Positions 9,600-19,173 are shown, numbered from the stretch's first letter. The stretch is DNA of 64,000 nucleotides from Flavobacterium sandaracinum (GCF_004349135.1 NZ_SMFN01000002.1:248001-312000); one strand, 5' to 3'. Made by a program: numbers and translations. Notes: a model not told the origin generated them from the letters alone.

Positions 9600-10255
9600 A
9601 CTTTTCGCAATAAAGATACATTATAAAATTTTACAAATAAGTTATAATATAATTCGCAATCAAGAATGACTCCTAATAATCCGAACAAATAGCGAAAGAA
9701 AAACCCACTTTACTATGGAATTGTGAGATTATCGGTTGGTATTTCCTATTTTTTTGTATTGAGAAAATTAGTATAACAGTTCTTTCAATTTTGAGGACGT
9801 AATTATTTGCTTTTTTTATCATAGTCTAGGATTCAATACTTAGAGCTGTTTTTTACCACTGTTATAATTTGTTTGAATGTAGTTATTGATTTAATTTTTA
9901 AGTACATAGTTCAGTTGTCAATTGATTTAGAGGTTTCTTTTTCAATTATTAAATCTATGATCTCAAAATTTATTTTTGTTATATAATTATTTGCAATAGT
10001 TGTTAAATTATCACTTTATTTTTTTGAGGCCAATTGTGTATTAAAAAATTAGAAACATCACTTCACTATTAATCAAATTTACTTTCGGTAAACAGTTTTC
10101 GACGATTAAAATTAGATGCACATTTTGGTTAATTTTCGAAAGGATTAAACTAGAAAAACGACAAGCTTATAAGTAGCAATGCACTTTTTTGAACAGAAAT
10201 TTTAAAAATTCGGTAACAGACTGAAAGTAGGTATCAATAGGTTAGAAAAAAAATA
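9600..10255. other. Long AT-rich intergenic region, no gene recognised
   Basis: Together with its flanks this is an 818-base gap between the AraC gene and the lipoprotein gene. I found no convincing reading frame, tRNA or repeat in it. It is very AT-rich. It lies upstream of the signalling operon and beyond the terminator of the lipoprotein operon, so it may hold upstream regulatory sites or an unrecognised small RNA. Confidence 0.5.
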
Positions 10256-10300
10256 CCACAGATTATAATATGTAACTAGAGTTACAATTAAAATCTGTGG
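10237..10300 (-). terminator. Strong rho-independent terminator of the lipoprotein/M23 operon
   Basis: A long hairpin is formed by CCACAGATT (10256-10264) with AATCTGTGG (10292-10300), and an inner perfect TGTAACT/AGTTACA stem separated by AG. Read on the minus strand it is followed by TATTTTTTTT. It lies about 90 bases past the stop of the lipoprotein gene. Confidence 0.88.
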
Positions 10301-10386
10301 CAAAAGTAAAAAATTTAAGTAATAGCAATTACAAGCGACTGCTTTTATACGACACACTTGAATTAAAGAGGGATTAAGTTTTCCTC

Positions 10387-10863
10387 TTAATTCATAGGAA
10401 AAGCATTAACCCAATCCAGCGATTTTATGGAGGATACTTTATTTTCCGCATTCATCGTTACTCGTAGCTCTTTATTAGCTACTTTTTTTGAATACGATGC
10501 TTTATAGCGAAAAACGATAGATTGGTCAAAGTTGTTTTTAAAAGCTTCGATTAATTCAAGATCTATAAAAGTGCCATAATATTGACGAAAACGAGTACAT
10601 GTTTTTGTTAATCTTGCCTCGGTCGTGTTTTTAATAACAGATGGAGTCGCTTCACTCAATGTAAATGGTTTGAATTTAGATGTATTGCAAGTCATTAATA
10701 CTCTTTTTCCCAATTCGTACGCTTTACTTTTTTGGCTTTCACTAACTTCTGACAAGCCCAATCTAACAGTTTTTACTACTTCAGGCTCTGGTATGGCAAC
10801 CACTTTTTTTGATTTACATCCAATGAGTAAAAGGATACTTAAAACTAGAATTAATTTTTTCAT
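10387..10863 (-). CDS. Small lipoprotein of unknown function
   Basis: This 158-residue protein begins with a lipoprotein signal peptide, MKKLILVLSILLLIGCKSKK, whose lipobox LIGC places Cys16 as the lipidated residue. The mature part is hydrophilic, with a pair of Cys residues (MTCNTSK and TKTCTRF) that could form a disulfide, and no domain I recognise. It starts three bases after the M23-domain gene ends and the two share a downstream terminator, so they form a two-gene operon. It is probably anchored in the inner or outer membrane facing the periplasm. Confidence 0.8.
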   Translation of the reverse strand: MKKLILVLSILLLIGCKSKKVVAIPEPEVVKTVRLGLSEVSESQKSKAYELGKRVLMTCNTSKFKPFTLSEATPSVIKNTTEARLTKTCTRFRQYYGTFIDLELIEAFKNNFDQSIVFRYKASYSKKVANKELRVTMNAENKVSSIKSLDWVNAFPMN

Positions 10864-10866
10864 GAT

Positions 10867-11544
10867 TTATTTAATTTTTAATAAGATATTGGGATCGGGA
10901 CAGTTTTCTAAATACTGAGTCAGATCCTTTTTACTGCAAACACCAGGATAATCTCCAAAACTACTCGTGATTTCTTTTATAATTTGAAAATGCAAATGCG
11001 GAGCATAATCACCATTTACGGAAGCATCGCCCAAAGTAGCTAATTGTTGTCCTTTTTCATAAAAATCTCCAATTGTAATATCACTAATACTTTCTAAAGA
11101 TAAATGACCATATAAAGTATGAAATTTTTGTCCTTCTATTTTATGTTCTAAAATTATTGTTGGACCATAATCACCCATGCCCGTATTATAATTAAAGCTA
11201 TGAACAAAACCATCAACGGCCGCTAAAACGGGAGTTCCTGCTTTAATCCATAAATCTAAACCAATATGGATGTTGCGCTCTTCTGTGTTTGTGTCATTAA
11301 AAATTTCACTTCTTTTATACAGATTTCTAACTTCATTGTACCCTCCATAAGCTACTTTTGCATTATTTTCAGTCAGGTAATTTTCAATATAATCTTCAAA
11401 ATCTAGTGCATTATCAATGTTAAGCGATTTAAAAGCTTCATTTGTGATGGATAAATCCAAGGGAATATACTGTTTATATTCAATTTTTGCATCTATTACT
11501 TTAACGTTTTCTTGGTCTCGTAAGATGGTTTCTAATGATTTCAT
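10867..11544 (-). CDS. Stand-alone M23 (LytM-like) metallopeptidase domain protein, no signal peptide
   Basis: This 225-residue protein has the M23 zinc site: His93 and Asp97 in HIGLD, YGHLS (about 145-149) and the HLH motif at 183-185. It lacks an export signal, unlike most cell-wall M23 enzymes. The surrounding sequence (DYGPTIILEH, GDYPGV, CPDPNILL) resembles the M23 module found in large cytoplasmic proteins that also carry a kinase-like domain and a class-III aminotransferase, here present alone. That comparison is from memory of the family. It may be a cytoplasmic hydrolase rather than an endopeptidase acting on peptidoglycan. It is followed after three bases by the lipoprotein gene. 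Confidence 0.85.
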   Translation of the reverse strand: MKSLETILRDQENVKVIDAKIEYKQYIPLDLSITNEAFKSLNIDNALDFEDYIENYLTENNAKVAYGGYNEVRNLYKRSEIFNDTNTEERNIHIGLDLWIKAGTPVLAAVDGFVHSFNYNTGMGDYGPTIILEHKIEGQKFHTLYGHLSLESISDITIGDFYEKGQQLATLGDASVNGDYAPHLHFQIIKEITSSFGDYPGVCSKKDLTQYLENCPDPNILLKIK

Positions 11545-11582
11545 TTACTGTTAATTTTATAAAACACTAAATTTAATTAAAA

Positions 11583-11613
11583 AATGCCAACATAAAAATT
11601 TTACGCTGGCATT
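11583..11613 (-). terminator. Rho-independent terminator of the ABM-domain gene
   Basis: AATGCCA (11583-11589) pairs with TGGCATT (11607-11613), extended inward through G-U pairs. On the minus strand it is followed by TTTTTAATT. It lies about 100 bases after the ABM-domain stop codon. Confidence 0.65.
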
Positions 11614-11717
11614 ATAACTTTTAATTTACATTAGCGCAGTTACATTTCCCAAAAAAAAAAAAGATGAGTTTGAGTTTAGCTTAATTCATTGTTTAGGAGT
11701 TTTACCTTAGACTGCTA

Positions 11718-12011
11718 TTATTTTACCGCTAATAAATCAACAAATTCAATAACGGGATCTTTAGACAATAATTCGCCGGCATTCGCCATTAGAGCTGCTG
11801 CAATTTTTCCGGCAAGGTGCGCTTTTCGACTTTCCTCAGTTTCAAAAGTATCAAAAATTCCAAACGTGGAGGCGCCTATTTGCCATCCATACCAGTTTAC
11901 GGTATCTGGTTCATCTAATACCAACGGTAATGCGCTTTTTAAAAATGCGGCAACTTCTTCTTCTTTTCCAGGCTTAGCTTCTAATCGTGCTAATAAAGCA
12001 TATTTTTCCAT
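11718..12011 (-). CDS. Antibiotic biosynthesis monooxygenase (ABM) domain protein
   Basis: This 97-residue protein is a single ABM-type dimeric ferredoxin-like fold. Signatures are YALLARLEAKPGKEEEVAAFL at the first strand and helix (quoted here as YALLARL and PGKEEEVAAFL), WYGWQIGASTFGIFDTFETEE in the middle, read as FGIFDTF, and HLAGKIAAAL. Such proteins include small monooxygenases and many of unknown substrate, so the reaction is uncertain. It is a monocistronic gene with its own terminator. A longer frame exists on the opposite strand, but its composition and lack of family resemblance show it is a shadow. Confidence 0.85.
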   Translation of the reverse strand: MEKYALLARLEAKPGKEEEVAAFLKSALPLVLDEPDTVNWYGWQIGASTFGIFDTFETEESRKAHLAGKIAAALMANAGELLSKDPVIEFVDLLAVK

Positions 12012-12120
12012 AATCGTAATTTTTAGAAATTAAAAGTAGTGATTTTAGTTTTTAGATTTATATAGTTTAACTTTTGTTCACCGCTGTAATGCAGTAGAAC
12101 GCTGTTTTTAAATAATATTG

Positions 12121-12153
12121 AAAAAAAAATCCTAACCGTTACCGATTAGGATT
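12121..12153 (-). terminator. Rho-independent terminator of the E1 dehydrogenase gene
   Basis: AATCCTAA (12128-12135) pairs with TTAGGATT (12146-12153). On the minus strand it is followed by a run of nine T (complement of 12121-12129). It lies about 20 bases past the stop codon. Confidence 0.85.
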
Positions 12154-12174
12154 AGTATAGATAATACTTAAGTT

Positions 12175-14583
12175 TTAATACAAACTTGGATATTTAGAAG
12201 GATTCACTTCATTCATCATATGATACACTTTTTCAAAAATATCTTCGGAAGATGGTTTAGAGAAATAATCTCCATCTGTGCCATAAGCTGGGCGGTGTGC
12301 TTTAGCAGTGAGCGTTTGAGGTTTACTGTCTAAATAGTTGTACCCATCTTGATGTTCAATAATTTGTTGCAAAATGTAAGCTGAAGCTCCACCAGGAACA
12401 TCTTCATCGATTACCAGCAAGCGATTTGTTTTGGCAATACTTTTTACTACGTCTTGATTTATATCAAATGGAAGTAAAGACTGCAAATCAATAATTTCGC
12501 AATCAATACCTACTTCAAGCAATTCTTTTGCCGCTTGTTGCACTAATCGTAGGGTAGAGCCATAAGAAACCAGTGTGATATCTGAACCTTCTTTTAAAGT
12601 TTCCACCACACCAATGGGAGTTTTGAATTCGCCATAATTTAACGGCATTTTTTCTTTCAATCGATAGCCATTCAAACATTCAATAACTAGAGCAGGTTCG
12701 TCGCATTCTAGCAAACTGTTATAAAAACCAGCTGCTTGTGTCATGTTTCTTGGAACCAAAACATGGATTCCTCTGATGGCGTTAATAATCATACCCATAG
12801 GAGAGCCTGAGTGCCAAATGCCTTCTAAACGATGACCGCGAGTACGTATAATTAGAGGTGCTTTTTGTTTTCCGACCGTTCTGTATCGCAAGGTTGCCAA
12901 ATCATCACTCATGATTTGGATCGCATATAATAAATAATCTAAATATTGAATTTCGGCAATAGGACGTAATCCTCTTAGTGCCATTCCTATTCCTTGACCC
13001 AAGATGGTAGCTTCTCGAATTCCAACATCAGCAACACGCAATTCACCATATTTTTCCTGCATTCCTTCCAGCCCTTGATTTACATCACCAATAGTTCCTG
13101 CATCTTCCCCAAAAATTAAAGCCTCTGGATATTTGGTAAATATAGCGTCAAAATTATCACGTAAAATCATGCGTCCATCGGTATCTTCCTTAGCATCTTC
13201 AGCGTAAACTGGCAGGACTTTGTCGACAGAAAACACATTTAAATCTGTTTCTGAGAATAAGTTACTGCTAAAATTCTTCTGTGTTTTTGCGGTATAGGCT
13301 ATAATCCATTCTGAAAGTACTTCTTTGCCATTTTCATTAAGTACTAAACGCAATACTTTACGTGCTGTTACTAGAATTTCCTTTTTTATAGGAGATTTAA
13401 TGCTACTTAAATCAGAAGAGAATTTTAGAATGGCGTCTCTGTATTTGCTGGTTTCCGCTATTGTCTGTAATAGTGAAACCAACTCTTTTTGTTCTTCAGC
13501 AATAGGTTCTATAAAGGCATTCCAAGCGGCTTTTTTACCTTCTAAAACCTCTTTTTTTGCTTGTGCATCAATTGCTTCAATTTCTTCTGGAGAAGCTATA
13601 TTTATAGCAATCATCCATAATTTCATTTGACGAACACAATCAAAGTCTCTTTCCCAAGCCAAGCGATCAGCATCTTTGTAACGTTCATGAGAACCGGAAC
13701 TAGAATGTCCCTGTGGTTGCGTCAATTCATTAACATGGATCAAAACAGGAACGTGATTTTTTCGAGCTATATCGGCAGCTTTCTCATACGTTGCAATTAA
13801 GTCAGCATAATCCCAACCTTTGACTCTCAGAATTTCATATCCATTAGTGTCGTGTTCCTTTTGGTATCCTTTTAAAATTTCGGATATGTTTTCTTTTGTC
13901 GTTTGGTGTTTTGCATGCACAGAAATTCCGTATTCATCATCCCAAACACTCATAACCATAGGAACTTGTAAAACCCCTGCGGCATTAATAGTTTCAAAGA
14001 ACAACCCTTCAGACGTGCTTGCGTTTCCAATGGTTCCCCACGCTATCTCATTTCCTTCGTTAGAAAAATTTGCTGCATTTGGAATTCCAGTAACCTGTCT
14101 GTATATTTTTGATGCTTGAGCCAGTCCTAATAACCTGGGCATTTGCCCAGCTGTAGGAGAAATATCAGCACTTGAATTTTTTTGTTTTGTTAAGTCTTTC
14201 CAAGTACCATCCTCATTTAAACTATGGGTTGCAAAATGGCCTCCCATTTGTCTTCCTGCTGACATAGGCTCTTGTTCAATATCAGTATGTCCATACAAAC
14301 CTGCAAAAAATTGTTGTATCGTTAATTCGCCAATCGCCATCATAAAAGTTTGATCGCGATAGTAGCCAGAGCGGAAATCTCCGTTTTGAAATGCTTTAGC
14401 CATGGCCAATTGTGGCACTTCTTTTCCATCTCCAAAGATACCAAACTTAGCTTTTCCAGTCAATACTTCCTTGCGTCCTAAAAGGCTGCATTCTCTGCTT
14501 ATTATGGCTGTGGTGTAGTCCTTTAAAACTTCGATTTTGAAATCTTCAAATGTCAATGTTGTATTGGTTTTTTCTTTTATCAT
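12175..14583 (-). CDS. Fused alpha/beta E1 component of a 2-oxoacid dehydrogenase (branched-chain type)
   Basis: This 802-residue protein joins the alpha (about 1-400) and beta (about 460-800) subunits of a thiamine-diphosphate E1 enzyme. The alpha half has the ThDP-binding region GTIGNASTSEG and DDEYGISVH. The beta half has IFGEDAGTIGDVNQGL, ADVGIREATILGQGIGMAL in parts, AEIQYLDYLL and the C-terminal transketolase domain (LVIDEDVPGG). It would oxidatively decarboxylate a 2-oxoacid and pass the acyl group to the lipoyl domain of E2. Fused E1 proteins of this length are common in Bacteroidota, usually annotated as branched-chain 2-oxoacid E1. E2 and E3 are not encoded here. It is a single-gene unit with its own terminator. 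Confidence 0.9.
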   Translation of the reverse strand: MIKEKTNTTLTFEDFKIEVLKDYTTAIISRECSLLGRKEVLTGKAKFGIFGDGKEVPQLAMAKAFQNGDFRSGYYRDQTFMMAIGELTIQQFFAGLYGHTDIEQEPMSAGRQMGGHFATHSLNEDGTWKDLTKQKNSSADISPTAGQMPRLLGLAQASKIYRQVTGIPNAANFSNEGNEIAWGTIGNASTSEGLFFETINAAGVLQVPMVMSVWDDEYGISVHAKHQTTKENISEILKGYQKEHDTNGYEILRVKGWDYADLIATYEKAADIARKNHVPVLIHVNELTQPQGHSSSGSHERYKDADRLAWERDFDCVRQMKLWMIAINIASPEEIEAIDAQAKKEVLEGKKAAWNAFIEPIAEEQKELVSLLQTIAETSKYRDAILKFSSDLSSIKSPIKKEILVTARKVLRLVLNENGKEVLSEWIIAYTAKTQKNFSSNLFSETDLNVFSVDKVLPVYAEDAKEDTDGRMILRDNFDAIFTKYPEALIFGEDAGTIGDVNQGLEGMQEKYGELRVADVGIREATILGQGIGMALRGLRPIAEIQYLDYLLYAIQIMSDDLATLRYRTVGKQKAPLIIRTRGHRLEGIWHSGSPMGMIINAIRGIHVLVPRNMTQAAGFYNSLLECDEPALVIECLNGYRLKEKMPLNYGEFKTPIGVVETLKEGSDITLVSYGSTLRLVQQAAKELLEVGIDCEIIDLQSLLPFDINQDVVKSIAKTNRLLVIDEDVPGGASAYILQQIIEHQDGYNYLDSKPQTLTAKAHRPAYGTDGDYFSKPSSEDIFEKVYHMMNEVNPSKYPSLY

Positions 14584-14608
14584 AATTGAAAAGTATAACT
14601 TTATAAAG

Positions 14609-14616
14609 CAAATTTA
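14609..14616 (-). promoter_or_regulatory. Putative -7 box for the E1 dehydrogenase gene
   Basis: The minus strand reads TAAATTTG, matching TAnnTTTG, 25 bases before the start codon. No clear -33 element was seen. Confidence 0.45.
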
Positions 14617-14769
14617 CTTAAAAACAACCTATTTTCATAGCACATTGAAAAAAATAGAATTTAATTATTGCAATTTATTCTAATAAAAAGAACTTTATTT
14701 TTTTATTATGTGTAATTTAAATCGTATTTTATTAATAATAGTTCAATAAATAATGAAAATTATATTCGA

Positions 14770-17598
14770 TTAGAACCATTTTCGATTAAAAAGATTGATT
14801 AATGTTTTAGGAGAAAATGTAACAATAAAACGTATTTTTTCATTATAATTATCTTGTGCTATTTCCCATCCATTATTAGAATAGATTGGAAAATACAATT
14901 CAAAGTAGTCTGTTACTAAATTAAGACGGATGCCGCTATCGTAAACAAACCGTCCTTTTGTGTCTGCATTTTTGATTAACCCAATGTCTCCGTAGGCTTC
15001 AATCCAATTCCAAATACTGTAACTTGCATTTAAGCTCGTAATCCAGCGATTAGCAAAAGGGGTGTCGATTTTAGATTTAAATCCGCCTTCTGCTACTATA
15101 TATTGTTGACTAAATAGACCGGTACTTTCGGATCTTCCAAAATAATTGTAATCAAAAAGATAATCTGTTGGTCTATCCAATGCGAAGCTAAAGAAATCCG
15201 ATTGGGTTTTGTTGTACAAAAAAGTTCCGGCATAAAAACGCAAATTAATTTGACGGTTGTTCTCAAATAGTTTTCGATATTCTATTTCACCGGTTATTTT
15301 TCCGAATTTTCCTGAAATTTGTAAATCAGTCATAATATTGAAATGATTCGTAACCTCTGTTTTTGTATTGATATACCTTGCATCAAAAACGGAATAATTT
15401 TCAGGAGAATTATCAATCACTAAAGCACTTTTTTCCTTGTTTACAATAACTTGTCGGAAAGAGAATAATTGTTTTCTATTATCTCTAAAATTGGGTTCCC
15501 GAATGCGCAATTGCAAAGACGGGTTCAATCTTAAATAGGCAGCATCTTCTGCATAATGAAAATAGGAACCGCTTATAGAATATCTCGCATTATAAAGAGT
15601 ACTGTTCCTGAAATTTTGATTGACTACAAAAACGGCTGAACCTGATAAATTTTTCGATTTTGTTGAGTACGAAGGATTTACATCAAAGATAAACGGTTTT
15701 TCCAAGATAGTCTTGTTGTGCAACCTAATTCCAGGAGTTACTCCATCATACAGATTATAATAAATCGAAGGAACATAGAGGACTTGATTGTAATAAGGAT
15801 CCTCTAAATCTTTCATAAAAACAAATTTAACAGGCCGATTATTAGGAAAAAAACCTTCTAATTTTTTCCAATTGTTTCTTAAATTGTATTCTGGAACTTC
15901 ATTTTTTAGATTTAAAATAATTTTATCAATGTTGTTTCGGGCAATCGTGAAGGTGCTATCACATTCTTCAATATCAAGCCATTGCTTAAATACGATTTCT
16001 CCTTTTTTTGTTCCATAAATAGGAATTGGGATCGGCGCTCCAGTTCTATTTTTCACTGAGAAAGTTATACTATCTTTTGTTTTAATAACGGTTGAGAATT
16101 TATAATCGATAATGTCTCTTGAATCTATGATTCTATTAAAAAACCAACTGATATCTTTTGAAGTGTTTGATTTTAATAAATGTTCAAAATCAGATCGCGC
16201 TACTTGATGGGTTTTATTTAAGGCGTAAAATTGTTTAATGCTATTTTGCACAGTGTTATTTTCAAGATAATCATCCAGAAACCGGATACTTAATCCAGCA
16301 CGGTATTTGCTTGCAATTTGCTCATTAAATTTAATTAAAGTGTTTTTTGGAGATCCTAATTTTTGGTCTAAATTTTTACGGGCCATTAACATATAAAAAT
16401 AGCTATATTGTCCATTAAAATCAATATTCGTCAGATTAAAACTTTTTAGTAATCGGATGTTGGATGCACTTCCCATCATTTTAGTATTCGGATGATGTTC
16501 ATCCATATATTTCATCATGGCATAAACTTGAATTCCGTCATAAATCCAATTGTCTTTTCTTGGATCTAGATGCAAACTAGTTTTTAAATATTCATTTAGA
16601 TAGGTTTTCAAAAATTTTATTTCGAATGTAAATTCATCTGGAAACGGGCTTAAAAAGGAGGGTAGTTGATTCAGTCCGTAAAAGGGATTTCTATCATAAT
16701 TTGTTTGGGTAACGAGAATTTTGTCATTAGGGTATTCCCCTATTAAATTACTTGTAAAAGTTACGATTCGGTCAATTACAATTGCTTTTTGAATGTCATC
16801 TAATTTATTGTTTTTTAGATCAGTAAGAACTTCAACGGAAGCGTTTTTAAAACTCTCAAAACTCGCTTTAGGCTCCAAAATTATACTAAAATCTGTTCTG
16901 TCTTGTCCCGATAATTTGTAGTTTTTAAATTCCTTTTCGACAATGGTCTTAGAGGCTTTTAAATCCGATGTTGCTTCTAAGAGCGCAGGTATTTTTAGGT
17001 CTATTTCAAAGTCAGAAATGCCATTTGCAATATCGTCTAAGTTGTTGTTACTGTTTTTTATAAAAGCATGATTTTCATAGCGTGCGGGAGTTAAGTACCA
17101 GTTTTTTAGATTTAAAATTCCATTACTATTGTAGCCATATTTAGTAAATTTACTGCTGGGAATTTTTGAAATATACGAAAGATAGAACTTGATTTTTTGA
17201 TTAGGAAGTAACGGTTCTTCTAAGTTTAGAACGACGTAATCTGGATTTTGATCCGTTCTATTCCAAGATAAAAATTGTTGATTGGAAGTAGTAATAATTA
17301 AATTGATAGTGCTTCCGCGTTCTTCTTCTTTGGCTAAGTGAAATCCTCTATAAAATTCATCCGAAAATCGTTTGGCTAATGGGGTGTTTTTATTGGAATA
17401 TGCATTATTCCAATCATTCAAAACAATTGATTTTAGAGTATCCTTTGACTGATTAAAAAAAGTAATTTCTTGCTTTATGAACAAGGTTTTATTCTCTGAA
17501 TTCAGCTCAACAGTCATCTTAGAATGGTGTTGCGCTTGTTGTTTTATTGACGTCAATAAAACAAGTATAAAAAGGAAAACTTTATAAATTGATCTCAA
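14770..17598 (-). CDS. Exported M1-aminopeptidase-like protein with C-terminal beta-barrel, catalytic motif apparently lost
   Basis: This 942-residue protein has a signal peptide (MRSIYKVFLFILVLLTSIKQ, likely cleaved at about 22). Residues 25-250 look like the M1 peptidase N-terminal beta domain (NQSKDTLKSIVLNDWNNAY). Residues 270-480 resemble the gluzincin catalytic domain, but no HExxH is present: the expected zinc helix falls around 325-340 (FEIKFLKTYLNEYLK), and the usual WxNEG is WIYDG at 351-355. The C-terminal 330 residues have alternating aromatic strands and end in NLFNRKWF, typical of an outer-membrane beta-barrel. It is probably an outer-membrane pseudopeptidase. No operon partner is evident. 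The start with signal peptide is clear. Confidence 0.75.
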   Translation of the reverse strand: MRSIYKVFLFILVLLTSIKQQAQHHSKMTVELNSENKTLFIKQEITFFNQSKDTLKSIVLNDWNNAYSNKNTPLAKRFSDEFYRGFHLAKEEERGSTINLIITTSNQQFLSWNRTDQNPDYVVLNLEEPLLPNQKIKFYLSYISKIPSSKFTKYGYNSNGILNLKNWYLTPARYENHAFIKNSNNNLDDIANGISDFEIDLKIPALLEATSDLKASKTIVEKEFKNYKLSGQDRTDFSIILEPKASFESFKNASVEVLTDLKNNKLDDIQKAIVIDRIVTFTSNLIGEYPNDKILVTQTNYDRNPFYGLNQLPSFLSPFPDEFTFEIKFLKTYLNEYLKTSLHLDPRKDNWIYDGIQVYAMMKYMDEHHPNTKMMGSASNIRLLKSFNLTNIDFNGQYSYFYMLMARKNLDQKLGSPKNTLIKFNEQIASKYRAGLSIRFLDDYLENNTVQNSIKQFYALNKTHQVARSDFEHLLKSNTSKDISWFFNRIIDSRDIIDYKFSTVIKTKDSITFSVKNRTGAPIPIPIYGTKKGEIVFKQWLDIEECDSTFTIARNNIDKIILNLKNEVPEYNLRNNWKKLEGFFPNNRPVKFVFMKDLEDPYYNQVLYVPSIYYNLYDGVTPGIRLHNKTILEKPFIFDVNPSYSTKSKNLSGSAVFVVNQNFRNSTLYNARYSISGSYFHYAEDAAYLRLNPSLQLRIREPNFRDNRKQLFSFRQVIVNKEKSALVIDNSPENYSVFDARYINTKTEVTNHFNIMTDLQISGKFGKITGEIEYRKLFENNRQINLRFYAGTFLYNKTQSDFFSFALDRPTDYLFDYNYFGRSESTGLFSQQYIVAEGGFKSKIDTPFANRWITSLNASYSIWNWIEAYGDIGLIKNADTKGRFVYDSGIRLNLVTDYFELYFPIYSNNGWEIAQDNYNEKIRFIVTFSPKTLINLFNRKWF

Positions 17599-17896
17599 GT
17601 ATTTGTTTTAAAATGTAAAGAAATAAAATTGCTTGTCTGTTTACCCAAAGATTAAATTACCGCAAATTAGCAAAATTTTCAATATAAATTTGAAACAATT
17701 AAAATGATAATTGGCTAATTTGGGGTAATTTTTTTTTAATCTTTCTATTGAAAGTAATGTCTAATAAATTTCTGTTTTTCTAGTCCAAAAAACTTGACCG
17801 ATATCAGAATAGCGACGACTTAGGCTGCTAAATCAATCGATAATCTTGGGAGTTTTATGGTAAAATGAAATACAAAAGTCATTATACAGCTTGTCG

Positions 17897-18625
17897 TTAA
17901 AAATTTGGAGAAAAATCATATTTTTTGTAAAATTTGTCTAAAATAGCAACGACTTCCTCTTCAGTGTCAACAATTTTAAAAAGTTCCAAATCTTCCAGAT
18001 TAACGGTCTTTTCTTGTTCAACTAATACTGTTTTTATCCAATCTATCAATCCTGACCAAAAACTGGTGCCCACTAATATTATGGGGAACTTTGCTATTTT
18101 TTTTGTTTGAATTAAAGTCATTGCTTCAAATAATTCGTCCATTGTACCAAAACCTCCTGGCATTACAACAAAACCTTGGGAATATTTGACAAACATCACC
18201 TTTCGAACAAAGAAATAATCAAAATTTAAGTTTTTATCGCTATCAATATAGGGGTTAAAATGCTGTTCAAATGGCAGCTCAATATTCAGTCCCACTGATG
18301 TTCCCCCACCAAGATGTGCGCCTTTATTACCTGCTTCCATAATTCCTGGTCCACCGCCAGTAATTACACCATAGCCCGCTTTACTTATTTTATAGGCAAT
18401 TTTCTCTGCCAGTAAATAATAGGGATCCTCCGGTTTTGTTCTAGCCGATCCAAAAATACTCACACATGGACCTATTCGACCCATACTTTCATAACCGTTC
18501 ACGAACTCTGCCATAATTTTAAAAATGGCCCAACTATCATTGGTTCTAATCTCATTCCAAGTCTTTCTTTTTAATCGGTCTTGGATTACTTTATCCTCGT
18601 CATTGTCAAAATCTTCTAATCTCAT
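17897..18625 (-). CDS. LOG-family protein (cytokinin riboside 5'-monophosphate phosphoribohydrolase-like)
   Basis: This 242-residue protein carries both diagnostic LOG motifs: GGGPGIMEAGNKGA (about 90-103) and PGGFGTMDELFE (about 156-167), in a Rossmann-like fold. It has about 60 N-terminal residues beyond the minimal LOG core (LEDFDNDEDKVIQDRLKRK region). The family hydrolyses nucleoside 5'-monophosphates to base and ribose 5-phosphate; the bacterial physiological substrate is often AMP or unknown. It stands alone, with about 300 bases upstream and 620 bases of noncoding DNA on its other side. Confidence 0.9.
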   Translation of the reverse strand: MRLEDFDNDEDKVIQDRLKRKTWNEIRTNDSWAIFKIMAEFVNGYESMGRIGPCVSIFGSARTKPEDPYYLLAEKIAYKISKAGYGVITGGGPGIMEAGNKGAHLGGGTSVGLNIELPFEQHFNPYIDSDKNLNFDYFFVRKVMFVKYSQGFVVMPGGFGTMDELFEAMTLIQTKKIAKFPIILVGTSFWSGLIDWIKTVLVEQEKTVNLEDLELFKIVDTEEEVVAILDKFYKKYDFSPNF

Positions 18626-19173
18626 CTTCTAAAATATAATTTAATATCTAATTTTTTTTTGGAGTCTTACTGCCTTTAACCAAATTCAAAGGTTTCTTTT
18701 CAATCGTACTATTTACAAGTTCCGCAAGCATAGTAGGAATATTTAAAAGAAATTTCAATTTAATTTTGGATAGAACTCCAATCGACTAAAGTAATTCTTT
18801 TTTCAAGAATGGCACAGTATCGCTTTTTTTATTTTTTATATTTTTTTGCAGATTTGTTGTGTTCAGTAAAAAAGAGCATCTTGCAATAGGTATTTTTGTA
18901 AGTAGAAAGAAATAGAGAATGATTTGTTTGTTTCAACATAAGACCTATTCGTTTTTGATTTAACTAGATGTATTTTTAGTAGTTCGTACTTATAAATTGC
19001 TAGCACTTGCTTACTAATATTCTCATTCTGTTTCTAGTGTATTAAAATAAAAATCGTTTCTTACAAAATCTATTTCTTTGTATTTCTATTTTAACAAGTT
19101 TGCAATTCAATGATAAAATTTAAAGATTTAATTTAATCAAAAATAAATCTTTAATACTAAGTCTATAAATAAC
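18626..19173. other. Intergenic region upstream of the LOG gene, no gene recognised
   Basis: This AT-rich stretch separates the LOG gene from the efflux operon terminator. A plus-strand TATTTTTG (18891-18898) matches the -7 consensus, but no -33 element or downstream reading frame accompanies it. Nothing else is supported. Confidence 0.45.

Noticed and set aside
11689..12033. A 114-codon plus-strand frame over the ABM-domain gene
   Set aside because: The minus-strand frame has a clear ABM-domain sequence and its own terminator, while the plus-strand frame is Ser-rich with no family resemblance, as expected for a shadow.
18891..18898. A plus-strand -7-like box in the gap between LOG gene and efflux operon
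   Set aside because: No -33 element, reading frame or terminator accompanies it on that strand, so it is probably chance in AT-rich DNA.
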